The position numbers and the translations under genes are program-made. A stretch of DNA of 64,000 nucleotides, from contig CATQJL010000316.1 of the NCBI GenBank assembly GCA_958299035.1, positions 47,489,585 through 47,553,584 of the forward strand, written 5' to 3'. A model generated the notes under the pieces. It was not told the origin of the DNA, searched no databases, and worked only from the letters and a program-made list of their open reading frames with translations. Shown here one piece after another: positions 37,322 through 50,040 of the stretch (the first letter of the stretch is position 1; every line of letters starts with the position of its first letter). Origin of the DNA: Cylicocyclus nassatus. Lineage: Eukaryota; Nematoda; Chromadorea; Rhabditida; Strongylidae.

Positions 37322-38724
37322 GCGATGTTTGTGAACTCTCAGTTTTCCCAAGAAGGCATTTGCGATTGTCTGAGAATGTGTAAATATGTGTCAAATGAAT
37401 TCGCGCAACTAATCTATTAGCTTGCAGTATCAGGTTCTTTTTCGGGTCTTGTTATCGGGCTTACAAAGGCTTGTAATGAGGCCAACTCTGGTAGCACAGG
37501 CTGCCGAGAGCTGATAGCAAGGTGGTAAAATGAGCCATTAAACTTATATGCGATAAACCTAGCTGGAACAAGTCGACGCTACAGTGATTGGAGAAAGTTT
37601 GTTTCTACTTTTGTCGTGCTCTATATATACCTAGGGACATTTCTGCTAGTTTCTGAATCTTCTTTATTTTTCCATCAGATTCACATGCGCGATTTTTGAG
37701 TACTACGTCACAAATATTGATGATTTCACTCTTTCTCAATAGTTTTTGTAAGTACTGACAGCGATAGATTTGAGTCGACGAAGACGATGCCATGAAAACA
37801 ATTTTTTGTCAGCAACTTTAGAAGGCGTGACAGCGAGGACAATCGACTTCTGGTGTTTTCTAGCTCGTCCCTCTTTTCGACTATAGCCGCTTTTTTTCAC
37901 TTCATACAGAATTCAGGACATCTAATTCTAAGCGGTACGATGTAACGATTATGGATAGCAATGTTTTGTGTATCTAATCGCATGGAAACGGTGTACGTTG
38001 AAATCGAGATCATATTTGGCGAACATGAGGAAGGGACAAGCTATCTATTATATTGGCATTATTTTCACTTTCATTGACATTATTTACAGTACGCACACAG
38101 GCAGTTTTGCAACTGCAAACATCCATTTTCCTTACCTTCAATTCACAGTGTTCCTTTTCACATTTTCAATTTTTCTCGTTGGTCGGAAGCATCAGGGTGC
38201 CACAAGGCAGCTCCAAAAACATTTTCGGTGATAAAATCGATTTTTTGAGCTAAGTTTTCTATTTGATTTAAGAATGTGAAAAAAATTCCATGAATATGAA
38301 GGTTTGCCTGCGTCACGTACCCTTATATTACGACCTTATATTTGCAATTAGATTGACAGAAATTCAAAATGTAGTCGCATTCGAGTTAGAATAGATGTCA
38401 CTGGCAGTGGGTCTTGTCACAAAAAAATATCTTTTTGAGACAACCCGACTTAAATCACTTTCCGGTAAAGCACTGGCCAATGTAATTGACTGAACTCAAA
38501 AAATTAGCCAGATTGCAAATTTGGAAATAATCAGGTCGGTGCGACTTCCGATCTAGCAGCTTTTAATCTTGCTGTAATCTTGCTGCGGTTTGATAACGTA
38601 GACAAAATAATGAATGATTGTCTCCTTGATATCCGACATAATTACATTGAAGACGTTCTGAAATTCGCAGTAATTTTCGATGTGAATCTCATGCGTCCCC
38701 CCTTTGACGTAAAGCTGTGATTTC

Positions 38725-38741
38725 TATTCTATTTTTAGAGC
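38725..38741 (+). promoter_or_regulatory. Probable trans-splice acceptor of the tetraspanin gene
   Basis: A pyrimidine-rich run ending TTTTTAG (AG at 38737-38738) lies three bases before the ATG at 38742. No earlier coding exon was found, so spliced-leader addition is the simplest reading. An upstream cis-spliced exon remains possible. Confidence 0.45.
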
Positions 38742-41700
38742 ATGGGTGCCTTAGATTCTCAGGACAAAGTCTTCATGGGAGCAACATTTGGTACAGCGGT
38801 ATGCAAGTTTTTATTTTCACATTTCATTGCTCAAATCACCAACATAGGTGGTGGGTGTGGTACTGATAACCATTGGCTTTGTCCTGCGATTTGGCCGCGG
38901 TTTTGGGACCTTTTTCGATTATGCGCGGAGGGTGAGCTCGATGTTCATTTTCTCTAGAGCAAATCTGTAAATTTAAGCTAGTGAAAATCTGTAATAGTAA
39001 ATCCAGGATAACGACTTTTTGGAGCTGAAACGTCTCGATATGATATTTGGCTTGTTCGTAGCGGCTGCTTGTGTGCTCGTGCTTATGTTCTTCGTCTCAA
39101 TCATCGCAACCGTTCGGAGGAATAAATTCTTGCTGCGAGCGGTTTGTCAGCGTAATGTTAAGGCTTTTATTTCATTTTTTATCTATGTATCAAATTTAGT
39201 ACTGTGCAGTGATAGCGCTGATGGTGGTCATTCAACTTGTAGCCGGACTTCTGGCCTTTACTTACTCCGACCAAATCAATCAACTGGCTTCCGACGACAT
39301 TCTTTACGAGTCGCTTAATAAGGCTGCATCACGGTATCTCCGATAGATAACTAACGATTTACTGCCCCTACGAGAAAGTCATAAAAATCAGGATCACTTC
39401 CGAAGACACTCCCCAACTGCTCAGTATAACGACAAGAAGGCGCGCAAAAGTCTATAATTTTTCCCAAATATTTAGATTGCCGCTCTAGGAGACATGCTTT
39501 CACAAAGGTTGAGGATAAGGTCAAGGATCGCATTAGTTAACACAAAAACATGGAAACTGCAAAAAAAAGTGAATTTTGTATACTAAATATGAAGTTGAAC
39601 AATTAAGAAAGTCGCATAATATCGCTGAGGGGGGGGGAGCGGAGGAAAGGAGTCTTTCCGATTAAGGAAACACTACGAAGACTTGTGGAGGCTTTTTAAG
39701 GATATTTCGGAAAGACCAAAGCCGCTTTTATTGACCAATTTCAAGAAGCGTCTCCATCCTTCTATCTGTTGCTACACAACATAAATCAAACAAATAAAGT
39801 ATAAATGCACAGTTACACTTATTTTAGAACACCATAAGTTTGGGGATTTAAAAAATAGGAAAGCGATAGTGGGCACAGGAACTAAATATTTGAATTATAA
39901 ATCCTGAAATCAATCATATATAGAAAGATGAGTCAATCCAACTATTATCACCATCTTTCCTTACTGAAGTCTTCCGGGATGGCATAAAAACAACACAATA
40001 CTCCGTCTAAGGATAGGGACAAAACGGAGTTCTGTCTGTATATGTCTGTCTGTATGTCTGTATGTATGTTCCGAATAGAAAATTCCATTTTTAAATCGAT
40101 CCGGACCAAACTTGGCACACATACACCTCGGGCCCCGGCGGGTGTCATAGGCTACTTTTCGTCATCGATCGATATCGATTTTATCGATCTTTTGCAAAAT
40201 TTGAGCTACGGGCTGGGAGTTGGCACAGGGGGGTAATCGAGCATGCTGATTACGAATATAATAATGACAGGGCCGGGCGGAGCCGGGTAAGTCAACTAGT
40301 AGCATTATAATCAAAAACATTAATATCTATTATTATTATTATTGTAACGATGGTTCTAGGCTGTATAGTAGCCTTAGGCGAAATAGCGCCTGGTAGAGTG
40401 TGTTATGTGGAACACATTAGCTAATAAGCTTTATGAACAGGCGACCTGCACCCGTGGGTGCTGTGGTAGAATGCTAACGATAATAGGCGTGGTGGAGTAA
40501 CATAACAAACTATCACAGCAGGTAATGCTTATGGCATGGCCTGTGAGGTACTTCGGTAACAGTAGAGATACGGTTGCTAGGAAGTCTCGACAATGTCGGC
40601 ACACTCCGGCCAGCGGGAGGAGAGCAACGAAATGAATTAGAAGTACAACATATATCTGTGCGATAGAAAGGGGGTCGGTTATGCCGGCACAATTATTATC
40701 ACCTTTGCTGCTATTTACTCAGTGTATACTTTCAAGATAAAAGCGAGAGAATAAAATTACATCAGCTTCAGCCATTCTGAGTCGGGTCGTCAAGAATTTA
40801 GAACTTGCGATTAGATTCAGAGCAAGCATAACAAGTAATATCTTACCATCCATATTTCTGAGTGTGCAAAGTCTGTGATAATTGAACATCTCTGTGAAGA
40901 ATTACGATTTTTGAGCAAGCAGTACAAAACAGTGAATTTGCTTTTTTGACATTTTTTAGAACATCATAACTCTTCATAGAAATGATGGATTAGCACAAAC
41001 TTTGCACACTTCGAAAGTATGGATCAAAGAACTTATGATACCGCTTCCCCCAAATTTTATCGCAAATTTAAAATGACTGTAGCTGAAGTGGATGCATTCT
41101 CCTGCCTCCATCTCAAAAGCGCAACTGAAATGAAGAGCAACAAAGCTAATTTACAAAGCAAATAATTTCTTCTATCTAGTAAAGTTAAGTGCAAATCCGT
41201 CGAAAAAGCGAACAGTAAAAATTCTTCAAAACTGGTGCAACAGAACATTTGCACCAACTCAATATGTCGAGGCCATCTGGGTATTGGCTCATGCTTTCTA
41301 CCTTACAAATCATTTTTAAGTAAACGATAGTACATATCCGACGCTACTTTTCATGAGCGATGCACTTCAAGTCATTCTGAAACTCCAGCAGCTCATGATT
41401 ATCTTTTTTACTCCACCTAGATGACAGGAAAAAGCAGACAAATTGGCAACGGATTACAGCGTCTACCCTTCATGCCTTCTCTCAAAACATCTTTCTTATT
41501 TCATGTTTTCAGATACAATAAACCCCATCCGACTGATGATGAGACTCTATTCTGGATCCACACACAAGATAAGGTAAGCGCTTTTCGAGGAACCATACTT
41601 CCATGAAAGATCTGCCGCTGGGGACTTATTGTAGTTGTGTAGAAGTCCGCATAGAAAACCCATTCTCACCTATGAGGTATCAAGTGATTATGTGAAACAT

Positions 41701-44700
41701 ATGCATAGAAAATTCTCTTACTTCGAGTTTTGATTCGTTCACGTTATAGTTCGGCTGTTGCGGCGTTCTGAGTTCGAATGACTGGAAATTCACGGAGGCT
41801 CAGCTGCAAGAATACTCTTGTTATAGACCTCATTACGACATTGTAAGTTGATCTAGGTTCAAGTCATGACATCTTGAGTACAAGCAAAATTCCAAATATT
41901 ATATAATTAGAGTCCCAAAATTGACTAATTTCTCGAATATACAGCTTTGTATTAGGTTGAAACGAAAGTTCTGTCGCACCATTTTCAAAAAATCGTAACT
42001 TCTTTCGGTCACGACGATTTTGCATGATTCAAATTTTGTCTGAAAGCGCAAAGCATGTGGTTTCCAAAAGCTCTCTCGCGCTTTTCCGACATGCTCAGGC
42101 TGCAGAGATAAAAATGAAAGAACGAGATCATTCGAAATTCGAAATTTTTAAACAAGAAATCTAGAATTTCACAGTGCGATAAAATCCAGAACAGCCATCA
42201 TCCTAAGTTTTCTTATATTTGATTACTATCTGAGTCAAGTTTGTGCTGAGCGAGCCCTTCTTTCAAAAGTTATGGTTTTTTGAAAAATAATGCCGAAAAA
42301 TCAGTTTTCTAAGAATTCTTAAGAAATGGATTTTTTGGGTATTTTTTTCAAAAATTCATAACTTCTGAAAAAAGACCTCGATCAGCACAAACTTGACTCA
42401 GTTAGTAATCAAATGTAAGAAAAATTAGGATAATGGCTTTTCTGGATTTTATCGCACAGTTTCTGAATTTTTAGAATTCTTGCTTAAAAATTCCGAATTT
42501 CGAATGATCTCGTTCTTTCATTTTTATCTCTGCCACCTAAGCATGTCGGAAACTCCCCAGAGAACTCTTGGAAATTACATGCTTTACGCTTTCAGACAAA
42601 ATTTGATTCGCGCGAAATCGTCGTGATCGAAAGAAGTTACGATTTTTTGAAAATGGTGCGACAGAACTTTCGGTTCAACCTAATATATACTTTACCTACC
42701 ACATCTGTTTTTCTCAAGTACGATTTCTTGAACAGTTATGTGCGTAAATTGTTACTCTGGAGGAAGGGGAGCCACGTTCGAATTTTGCCCTCCTCAACGG
42801 GCAGAAATTTACATTTCTCAGCCGTTTAATTGCTTCTTCTTTCTAATTGTAAGACCGAGGAGCGGTGCCCCTCCCCCTACCCATCCCGCCAAGATGGGTC
42901 GCAAAATTTTTTGAAAATACGTACATTTGTCAAAAGTGTGCAATAAACTTAATTTTATTTTATTTTTACTTGCACTTGTAGATAATTGGAATTCTAAATT
43001 TCTGAAATATTCGTTAGCTTTGTAGAAAAATCGTGGGCCGTGGATGTGTCACACCCTTTTTTCTGGGACCTCAGAGTTGTGGGCCCGCAAAAATTAGAAA
43101 GATCCCAAGAAAATTTTCGGTGCCTTTCACTTGCAAAAAAATTTTGTTGCTCCCCCCCCCCCTTCTCCGAGAAATCCTGAAACCGCCAGCGCTTCATAAT
43201 AGTATTTGGGACCTCATTTCACGCAAAGGAAATCATAATTGGGAGTCAGTGATGTGAGCTAGTATATACAGGGTGTCCCAAAAGATGTACCTACTGTTTG
43301 ATTGTGAATAACTCTCTTGTAATGAAGTGTTTCGAGAAGCTTTAGGTAAAATTTTGTTACAATATGAAGAGAATCATCTATCGCTCTTCGTGTAGGATTA
43401 CGGTACGAATTTCGACAGGATTTTAGGCCATTGGAGGCCATGTTCTGCCTCGGAACAAAACCAAACAAGCCAAACTCTTATACTGCGGTAATGGGAGCCG
43501 CTGATTTTAACTTCCCATTTTACTGTGATGCTTCTTTCCTAAGTTATCCCGCGGTAAATCGTAATAACTCAATCCCCAACATTTGTCAGAAATGTAATCA
43601 CACCATCAAAAAAGCTGAAAACACTCGTAAAAAGTTGTTAGGTGTAATCAGCATGCGCGAAAACCCTGGTACAGATTTCTCAGATTTTTTGAAAAAAATT
43701 CTATTAGGTGGTACATTTCATAATGGTTCTATATGCTGGAAGTTCTTACCGTAATCCTACACCAATGAAGAGCGATCGAGGATTCGCTCCAGGCTGTAAA
43801 TCTATGTTTAACCTCGCTCTACACAATGGTACTTAAAGCTCCTTGAAACACTTCAATACAAGAGAGTTATTTACAATCAAACAGTAGGTACATTTTTTTG
43901 GGACACTCTATATAAGACTGTTGGTATGATCCCGCAAAAAACCACTTTGATGAATCTTTCACTTTGACTTACAGCTACGAAAATTAGTGATTTAGATCAG
44001 CAAGATTGTGCACCTGGACTTTTCTGTGGGTACTTAACGAAATTTAATCATGCCATATCCCAGGCAACAACTTTTGACTCAGTAACACCAAATTTATCTT
44101 CAAAATACTTGATTGCCGCAAGGATGCGTCTGGTCCGCTCGGGAGCGGTATGGTAGAGAAGTGTTCAAAGTTGAATTTCTTAGTTAAATCAAAATGAACT
44201 GCCAGATCATTGCTCGATGGGAACTTGTAATCACTATCAACATAGATCAATCAGGTGCCCAGATTTGTTGGGTGATAGCTTCAAAAAACAATGACCATTT
44301 TACAACTTCTTTTTTGAAGCTTAGATAGCAATGTAAACGGCAGTAACACACTTGTGAGACAATTTACTAGACATCTTTGAATTTGAACGTTACTGGATAG
44401 TTAACGTAAGGGGTATGGATCTCCAATAAATGGTAATGCAGAGCAAATCTTTCGACACGATAATGATGACCCACGAGTGTCATAAATTGGTTTGCACTTG
44501 TTCATCTATAAAAACAGAATTTTTTCTAGTCATTGGAGCAGCTAGTGCAAATTTAGGGATGTGAAAAGCAGATTCACTCGCGGATGTCCGCCGATGCGCA
44601 ATACCTCGGGGCAGCTTCGATGGGTGTGGTCGTCGTGGAGGTATAAACAATATTATCTATTCTACGTGTTATCTATTTTGTTTGATCTGTCGACTTTTCA

Positions 44701-44767
44701 GATCATCGCAAGTTTTCTGGCTGGTTATCGAGCTTACAATTTGGCACATCCAGACGACGGCTTTTGA
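38742..44767 (+). CDS. Tetraspanin family membrane protein, spliced
   Basis: Four-pass membrane protein that organises partner proteins in membrane microdomains. Exon model: 38742-38798, 38848-38931, 39007-39141, 39200-39333, 41513-41573, 41750-41842, 44001-44081, 44572-44640, 44702-44767, giving 259 residues with reading phase intact throughout. TM1 is about residues 13-32, TM2 60-83, TM3 93-113 and TM4 226-249. The large extracellular loop lies between TM3 and TM4 and carries the diagnostic CCG at 160-162, with further cysteines at 181, 191 and 197. Exon 7 (44001-44081) is the least certain: it fits phase and supplies loop cysteines, but the loop then has five cysteines where four or six are usual. 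Introns 4 and 6 are more than 2 kb and carry mobile elements. The orthologue within the nematode tsp family could not be named. Confidence 0.85.
39990..40299 (+). mobile_element. Non-autonomous Helitron 3' end in tetraspanin intron 4
   Basis: The sequence ends in CTAG (40296-40299) followed by T. A GC-rich hairpin with one mismatch (CCGGGC/GCCGGG, 40273-40287) sits 8 bases upstream. This is the arrangement of Helitron 3' termini, which insert between A and T. Upstream is a TCTG/TATG-type simple repeat (about 40030-40070). I could not fix the 5' TC end, so the left boundary is approximate. Confidence 0.55.
40342..40790. mobile_element. Possible solo LTR in tetraspanin intron 4
   Basis: A roughly 450-base block begins TGTAACGATGG next to an ATT repeat and ends near GGGTCGTCA. 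Towards its end it has an AATAAA signal (about 40749). The TG...CA ends and polyadenylation signal suggest an LTR, perhaps of BEL/Pao type. No target duplication, primer-binding site or internal domain was seen, so this is tentative. Confidence 0.3.
41952..42683. mobile_element. Mariner-like MITE palindrome (family D, copy 2) in tetraspanin intron 6
   Basis: The ends are TTAGGTTGAA and TTCAACCTAA, flanked by TA on both sides (41950-41951 and 42684-42685). Long imperfect arms fold back on each other for most of the 732 bases. It is the same family as 9156-9761, sharing the outer arm that begins TTAGGTTGAA and the GCAAAGCATGTGGTTTCC block. TA target and palindromic form point to the Tc1/mariner group. 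No transposase is present. Confidence 0.75.
42850..43192. mobile_element. Copy of MITE family F in tetraspanin intron 6
   Basis: This block resembles 8411-8745, read in the other orientation. Shared parts are GGGTCGCAAAATTTTT, GTGGGCCCGCAAAAATT, a C-homopolymer (43152-43162) and an ACCGCCAGCG end. The copy is diverged and its boundaries are approximate. Confidence 0.5.
43269..43910. mobile_element. Tc1/mariner-type MITE with CAGGGTGTCCC ends in tetraspanin intron 6
   Basis: The left end CAGGGTGTCCCAAAA mirrors the right end, with GGGACACTCTA. TA dinucleotides flank both sides (43267-43268, 43911-43912). The outer 70 or so bases of each arm match closely; the shared block includes TACCTACTGTTTGATTGT. 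The 642-base element has one 107-codon ORF inside (43431-43754) with no recognisable domain, so I treat it as non-autonomous. Confidence 0.7.
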
Positions 44768-45792
44768 TTCGAACTAGTCAGTAGCCATCACATTTATTTG
44801 GAACTGAGTTATAAATTTCTCAAAAACTCAATGATAATCAGTCTTTTTATGTCCACTCAAAATATATAAGATAGATTAAGCCGCATACCTGCTGAGGTTG
44901 AGAAGGAGCTTATTTACTCATGTTAAGAATTTTAAGAAAGATAATTATTGAGATGATGATTCATGACTTATCATGCTAAAGTGCGTAGCACTTTGATTTG
45001 GCTGACATAGATATAAAATGATGAACTTAAGCTTCACCTAAATATCAGTCGCAGCTTCGAAATTCCTTCAATCTCTTAGAAAAAGTTTTTGGCAAAAAAG
45101 TAGTAAGAATTTTGCCACTCTGTCGTTACGAACTGAGCGCTTCTGCCTTCGTACAAATTATTCTGCAAATTTATTCACAGACCGTCGATGACTGTAGCAA
45201 ATGAACAAACAGACCAGTAATATAAGCAGATATAGGCGAGAGCCCACAGGCACATACATAGAACATATCACAATCTCCTATAAGTAAAAAGCAATATTTG
45301 ACAATGTTTCAATGACATATATACAATTTTCATCTGCGTATTGTTAAATAAGATATGAGAGCAAATAGTGGAACTATGGAGGGAACCAGCTTGCATAGAC
45401 CAAATCGAGAAACTCTCCGAAGTGATTGAGCAGAGGACAGTATCCCCGGAGAGCACCCGTACAGAAACTGAGACAAGAGAGAAGAAACATTCACAAAATC
45501 GGATACGGCTACTGCCCACAACAAATAGAAACATATGCTGAATATATTTCAAACATGATATGGGAAGGCGCGCAGCATTGACCGGGCAATAAGAGGAAGT
45601 AGCTCGAACGAACAGAAAAGACTAGACTTCCAAAGAAAAAACTGTTAAAAATAGAATGTTAAGCGTAAGCAATATAATTCGCGTTAATTTAAGTGAGCAG
45701 TACGAACACAGCAGGCAACAAGAACAATAACCAATATATAGTACAATGCACCTAGAATGGGGAGAGATTACATACGGTCAGGTAATTGTGCT
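44768..45792. other. Convergent intergenic spacer between tetraspanin and zyg-11
   Basis: The two genes converge here, with stop codons 1.0 kb apart. I see only AT-rich DNA that probably includes both 3' UTRs. Two overlapping short minus-strand ORFs (45268-45552) match nothing I recognise. Confidence 0.6.
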
Positions 45793-48700
45793 TCAAGCAC
45801 ACATCTCCTGCGGAATGGAGGGAGATTCAACCTGGTCGCTGAGTGCCGCCTTCAATCGCATTCCATGAATAGCGCGCTCTAGCCAGTTTTCTTCGATAAG
45901 AAGGGCTAGCGCTCGTACTCCTTCGTCTGCAGAAGCGTCTTTCGACAGACGTATGCAATGAGCTAGCAAATCTGATTCCATCAACATGGTCAAATACCTG
46001 CAACGACTGTTTGAGATGTAAGCACCAAAATGAAAACTAATGTAATTATGTGGTGCGACTAAATGGAATGCTATTTAGACAAATTGCGGACTAAAGAGTC
46101 TCGCATGCTTCACTCTATATGCCATATTTTGAATTTTCTTTGGACAAATTCCGCATAACTCACCCCATCGAAACAGAGTTGGCATCACTGTGGGACAGCA
46201 CGTGATTCACTCCCCATAGACACCACATCTGCGCCCCAACCAATTTCGTCTCGTTGAGAATGCGTACGAAGGGTTCGAACGATCTAAAAAGAATCAAGTT
46301 CAGAGACGAAAGGAAGCAAACTATTAAAAGCAAAAATATCACAATTCACATCAAAGCAAAAACCACAGGATAATCAGGTATGACCCTACGAAAGGAACCA
46401 AAAGGGACTGCACGTTACCTGTAAGAGACCATTGGTACAGCCAGCATAGGCCACTGCCGAATCGATTTCACCATGAGTTCATTGACATCCTCTCGTGAGA
46501 GACGCGATCCTTCTGGCCATTGCTCGCACAAAAGCATGTTTGCTAAAACACCAGCTGCAAAGTAGCTGCGCTCTACAGCACGATTTCGTCCTGTCGCATC
46601 AGCTCTCGAGAAGTCCCCATCAAGGCATTCACTGAAAAACGAAACTAGTCACGAATGCAGATAAACCAAGCAGTTACTCTTACCATAGTGCGTCCAGATA
46701 TTGAGAATTTCCAAGCATAAGCAACTTTTGTTCATATACCTCTGCGACATTATTCTGAAACGGTAATTTAACAGTACAATTCAAGCAAGGAAGATGCAAA
46801 CAAAATCGCTCAATCTATCAAAAATCGGTTCATTACAAGTATAAAGTGAAAAGAAGAAAGATGTGTGAACTTACCAAAATACCGAGGACCTTGGTTTGAA
46901 TGTTATTATGGTTTTCGAATAATCGTAGAATGTCAAAGGAGACTGCTATGCCATTTTCATGAGCAAAGACCACGCAAGTTGCAGGGCAGTCATCTATAAT
47001 CAAAGTATGATATCCTATTGACAGCTACAACGAAAGCACATACCCGTGAGATTCCAGAGAGCACTTAGAGTGAACTTCAAAGTGTATAAGGAGTTCTCTG
47101 CTCGAACACCATTGGAACTACGGAAATGACCTGGAAGTGTAAAATACGATATGTGTTGTCAACACTAATGTGCAAGATATGCGAATGACGCACTCAAATT
47201 CTGTTCCATCAAGTGCACAAGGTGTTTCACATAACGCACATCACTTGCCAATACGCGAGCATCCTGCGAACGCATTTTCGGGGCGACTATCGATACAATA
47301 GCGATGGTCATTCTAAAGATTCTCTTCGTACAAAATGAAGAAAGCATATAAAGTGCAAACCATACCTAGAAACTCCAGCATCGCTATTAATAAGCATGCT
47401 TTCAAGAGCCACTTTGCAGGTACGGTAGAAGTTAATACCGGTGAGTTGGAGAAGATAATCATTGCATATAGTCAGCCAAACATTCTTTTGTAACTAAAAA
47501 AAGGTTTTCAGAATGAGAATGAAAACATCACGTTGATGGATTACCTGCGTTGTTTCGGGATATGTCTCCGCTGCATCAAGACATCGATCAACGCACTTAC
47601 GAACAGCAGAGATGGAAAGCCTTGAGATACGCTTCAGTCTAAAATACCCATTCAGCAAATCACCATATTTTGGTTGATTAAAAAGTGAAAATGATGAGAA
47701 ATGGTCTTACTTGCAAAGATGATATAAACAGGCGCTTCCAGCCATCTGGACACCAAGGTTATGAAGATGTTTGCGCAAAGCTGCACATACAACAGCAGCA
47801 CATTCAGCAACTTCGTTGTCAGAGAAGTCGTCATATCCACTTTGTAACATATAATAAACGCAGTGTAAAGCATGCGCAGTGAAAGCATCTCTGGAATAGA
47901 GTACTCTAGATATCAAACGCATCTGTACTCTTATGTTCTCACGACGCTAACAAAAGCTACACAATCCAAGTCAACAGACTGACCTGTCAGTATTCCAGTA
48001 ATCACTCAGAGCCATGACGGCTTGCGTTCTTGTGGCACAATTGATGATTTTCACATCTCTTTCCACTGGTGGTACATACGAATGTCCATCAAGAGGTGTT
48101 GCTGAAATGAGTGCTCACAAGTTGCAGATGAAAACCGCTTTGGTTACACTATGAAAATAATCCTTTGGCGTGCGAATAATCATGGATATATCATGATGAG
48201 GCTTGACAGCCTTATGGATTTTCTCACAAGTACTAACTAACAACGAAACCAGACCATGCCCCCAAAAAGAGCTGATTAGCAAACATAGCTTATGCTACAT
48301 TTGTACAGGGGAGACATGCTTACCTAACACCGATACTCTCTCCAGACGAGGATTTCTTTCCAGCAATAGCGACACGATATCAGCAGCGCGATCTACTCCC
48401 ATATTTGCAAGAGAATTGCCAGCAAGATCTATCGATTTCAGCTGTGGCCAGCAAGCTTTGGGATCATCTCGCATTACTTGTACCATTGCTAAGGGTAAAT
48501 CCACAGAAGCCTCTTGCGAACTAAAGCAGAAAATAATTTTCTCATTAACAGTGAGGTGAAATAACGAACCTGTCAGTGCCGTAGTCGGTGACCTCCTTGG
48601 ATATGTCTAGCACGCGCAAACCATGCAAGCTGCGAAGCGTTTCTGTTACGCAACCGGATCTGATGCGAAGATTATGCATCAGAAGAGCCTCCAGCCCTCT

Positions 48701-50021
48701 ACAAAAGTGCTGTCAGTTGTAAAATCACTATTCCAAATTTATAGCTGCCTTACAAGTGGATATCTGCATCTTCAAAACCGTTTTGCAAAAAAAAAGAGAA
48801 CTCAATTATACTAGTGAAACGCTGGCACAATTTTGAGGTCAAGTCACCCAACACCAGCATACGACACGATTCATAATTAAAAAACTTACGTCATATTATT
48901 TAGTGCTGAAATGTCTGCAACAAGCGTATTCGAAATATCAAGCAGCTTTAAGTTTGGAAGATCACGCACGACCTTCAGTGCGGTCTGACATACAGGACGT
49001 CCAGAAAGGGAGAGACTTTCCAAGGCAGAGAACTGAGCAATCTGCAAAACAGACTAGCTATCAGGGTGGAAGAAAATTTGCTGAGCGATTTGTGTAATCT
49101 GTATAGTAGCTCATTTGATTTCTATATCAAAAAAGCTGTATCCCAGAAAAAAAACTACGTAAACGTGGAAAACGTCTAAGTGACTGCAATTGAATCTGTG
49201 GCATCAAAAAAAAAAACTTACTCTTGCACAATTGGTCATTTTGTCATGCCCTCCAATATTCAGATAACGAAGGCACTTGAATGTGGTGTCGTTTACACAT
49301 TCACGGATAAATTCTCCTATGTCGAATGTTGAAGAATCTCAAAAGAATAAATATTAATTGAGTACAAAAAACTAAATCAGATAACGAACCAGATGGTCCC
49401 GCATCAGAAATTGAGAGCGACTCCAGATCGAACTGTGCCAAGCGGGAAAGCACAACATAAGGAAAGTGGCCACATTCAGATAGATCAATCTAAATTGGGA
49501 ACCGGTCTGAGGTGCAAAGAAACGATATTCAGATGAATTTCTAGCTCCAATCAAAGATACTAATCAAGACAGGAAGTCACTACGCACCTTTGTTATATTC
49601 ACTTTCAGATCAGCAAGTTTCTTCAGGCCCTTCTCATCTAGTAGATTCAGCTGACGCATTGCGTCCACAATCAAGTTTCCGAAGTGAGCAGGTAGTGGGG
49701 AGCCAATAGGCGGCACTCTATCTGAACACATTTGTATGTATTTAGCACATCCTCTACATCCCCATACAATACCAATCCTTGCGGAGAAATAACTCTCCAT
49801 TCGAACAAGCTTCAGCATATGGTCAAGAAATGTTTCATTAACGATTTTTGAACCACTACTTTAATCGTATATGGGATATTCCGGATCTTTATTCTCTCCA
49901 AATGCTGTACAAATATCCTAAGCAAATGTAGCTTACCATCTCCAATAAGACAGGCGATGCGCAGAGCACTCGCCTCAAGCAAAGATTTCGGCGAGCACTC
50001 TCCATAAGCATCCACATGCAT
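45793..50021 (-). CDS. zyg-11: ZYG-11, CUL2 E3 ligase substrate receptor, spliced
   Basis: Substrate-recognition subunit of a CUL2-Elongin ubiquitin ligase. In Caenorhabditis it is needed for meiosis II exit and early embryonic polarity, and the family also reads N-terminal glycine degrons. Exons in coding order: 49937-50021, 49588-49721, 49390-49489, 49222-49337, 48890-49041, 48570-48698, 48324-48520, 47984-48101, 47711-47905, 47545-47638, 47366-47493, 47194-47312, 47044-47130, 46875-46993, 46684-46754, 46419-46631, 46164-46283, 45793-45997. All phases agree, giving 793 residues, close to the known family length. A BC-box-like [10 protein letters not shown] (13-22) and Cul2-box-like LPAHFGNLI (38-46) start the protein. 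Leucine-rich repeats follow (about 74-310, e.g. LKLLDISNT), then ARM-like repeats including [10 protein letters not shown] and [10 protein letters not shown]. The usual BC-box cysteine is serine here. A diverged zyg-11 paralogue is the alternative to a strict orthologue. Confidence 0.95.
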
Positions 50022-50040
50022 CTCTAAAAAAGATTTCTTC
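50022..50040 (-). promoter_or_regulatory. Probable trans-splice acceptor of zyg-11
   Basis: On the minus strand TCTTTTTTAG (AG at 50024-50025) lies two bases before the start codon at 50021. This matches a nematode spliced-leader acceptor and supports the chosen start, since the reading frame has no other methionine upstream that would extend the BC-box region. Confidence 0.5.

Larger units (their letters stand above)
35945..38741. other. Intergenic region between kinesin and tetraspanin
   Basis: No complete gene was recognised. It includes the kinesin 3' UTR, two exon-like stretches after good acceptors (36211-36343 and 36481-36600) that I could not link into a gene, and a 16-C homopolymer at 37306-37321. 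A gap of 2.8 kb argues against an operon between the two flanking plus-strand genes. Confidence 0.6.

Noticed and set aside
42740..42800. Possible tRNA B box (ACGTTCGAATTTT)
   Set aside because: No A box at the right distance and no cloverleaf could be formed.
32308..44767. Kinesin and tetraspanin as an operon
   Set aside because: Same strand, but 2.8 kb apart. Nematode operon spacers are usually a few hundred bases or less, and no SL2-type evidence can be read here.
45793..50021. ZEEL-1-like antidote rather than ZYG-11
   Set aside because: ZEEL-1 carries an N-terminal multi-pass membrane domain. This gene starts with BC-box and Cul2-box motifs and has no membrane segment.
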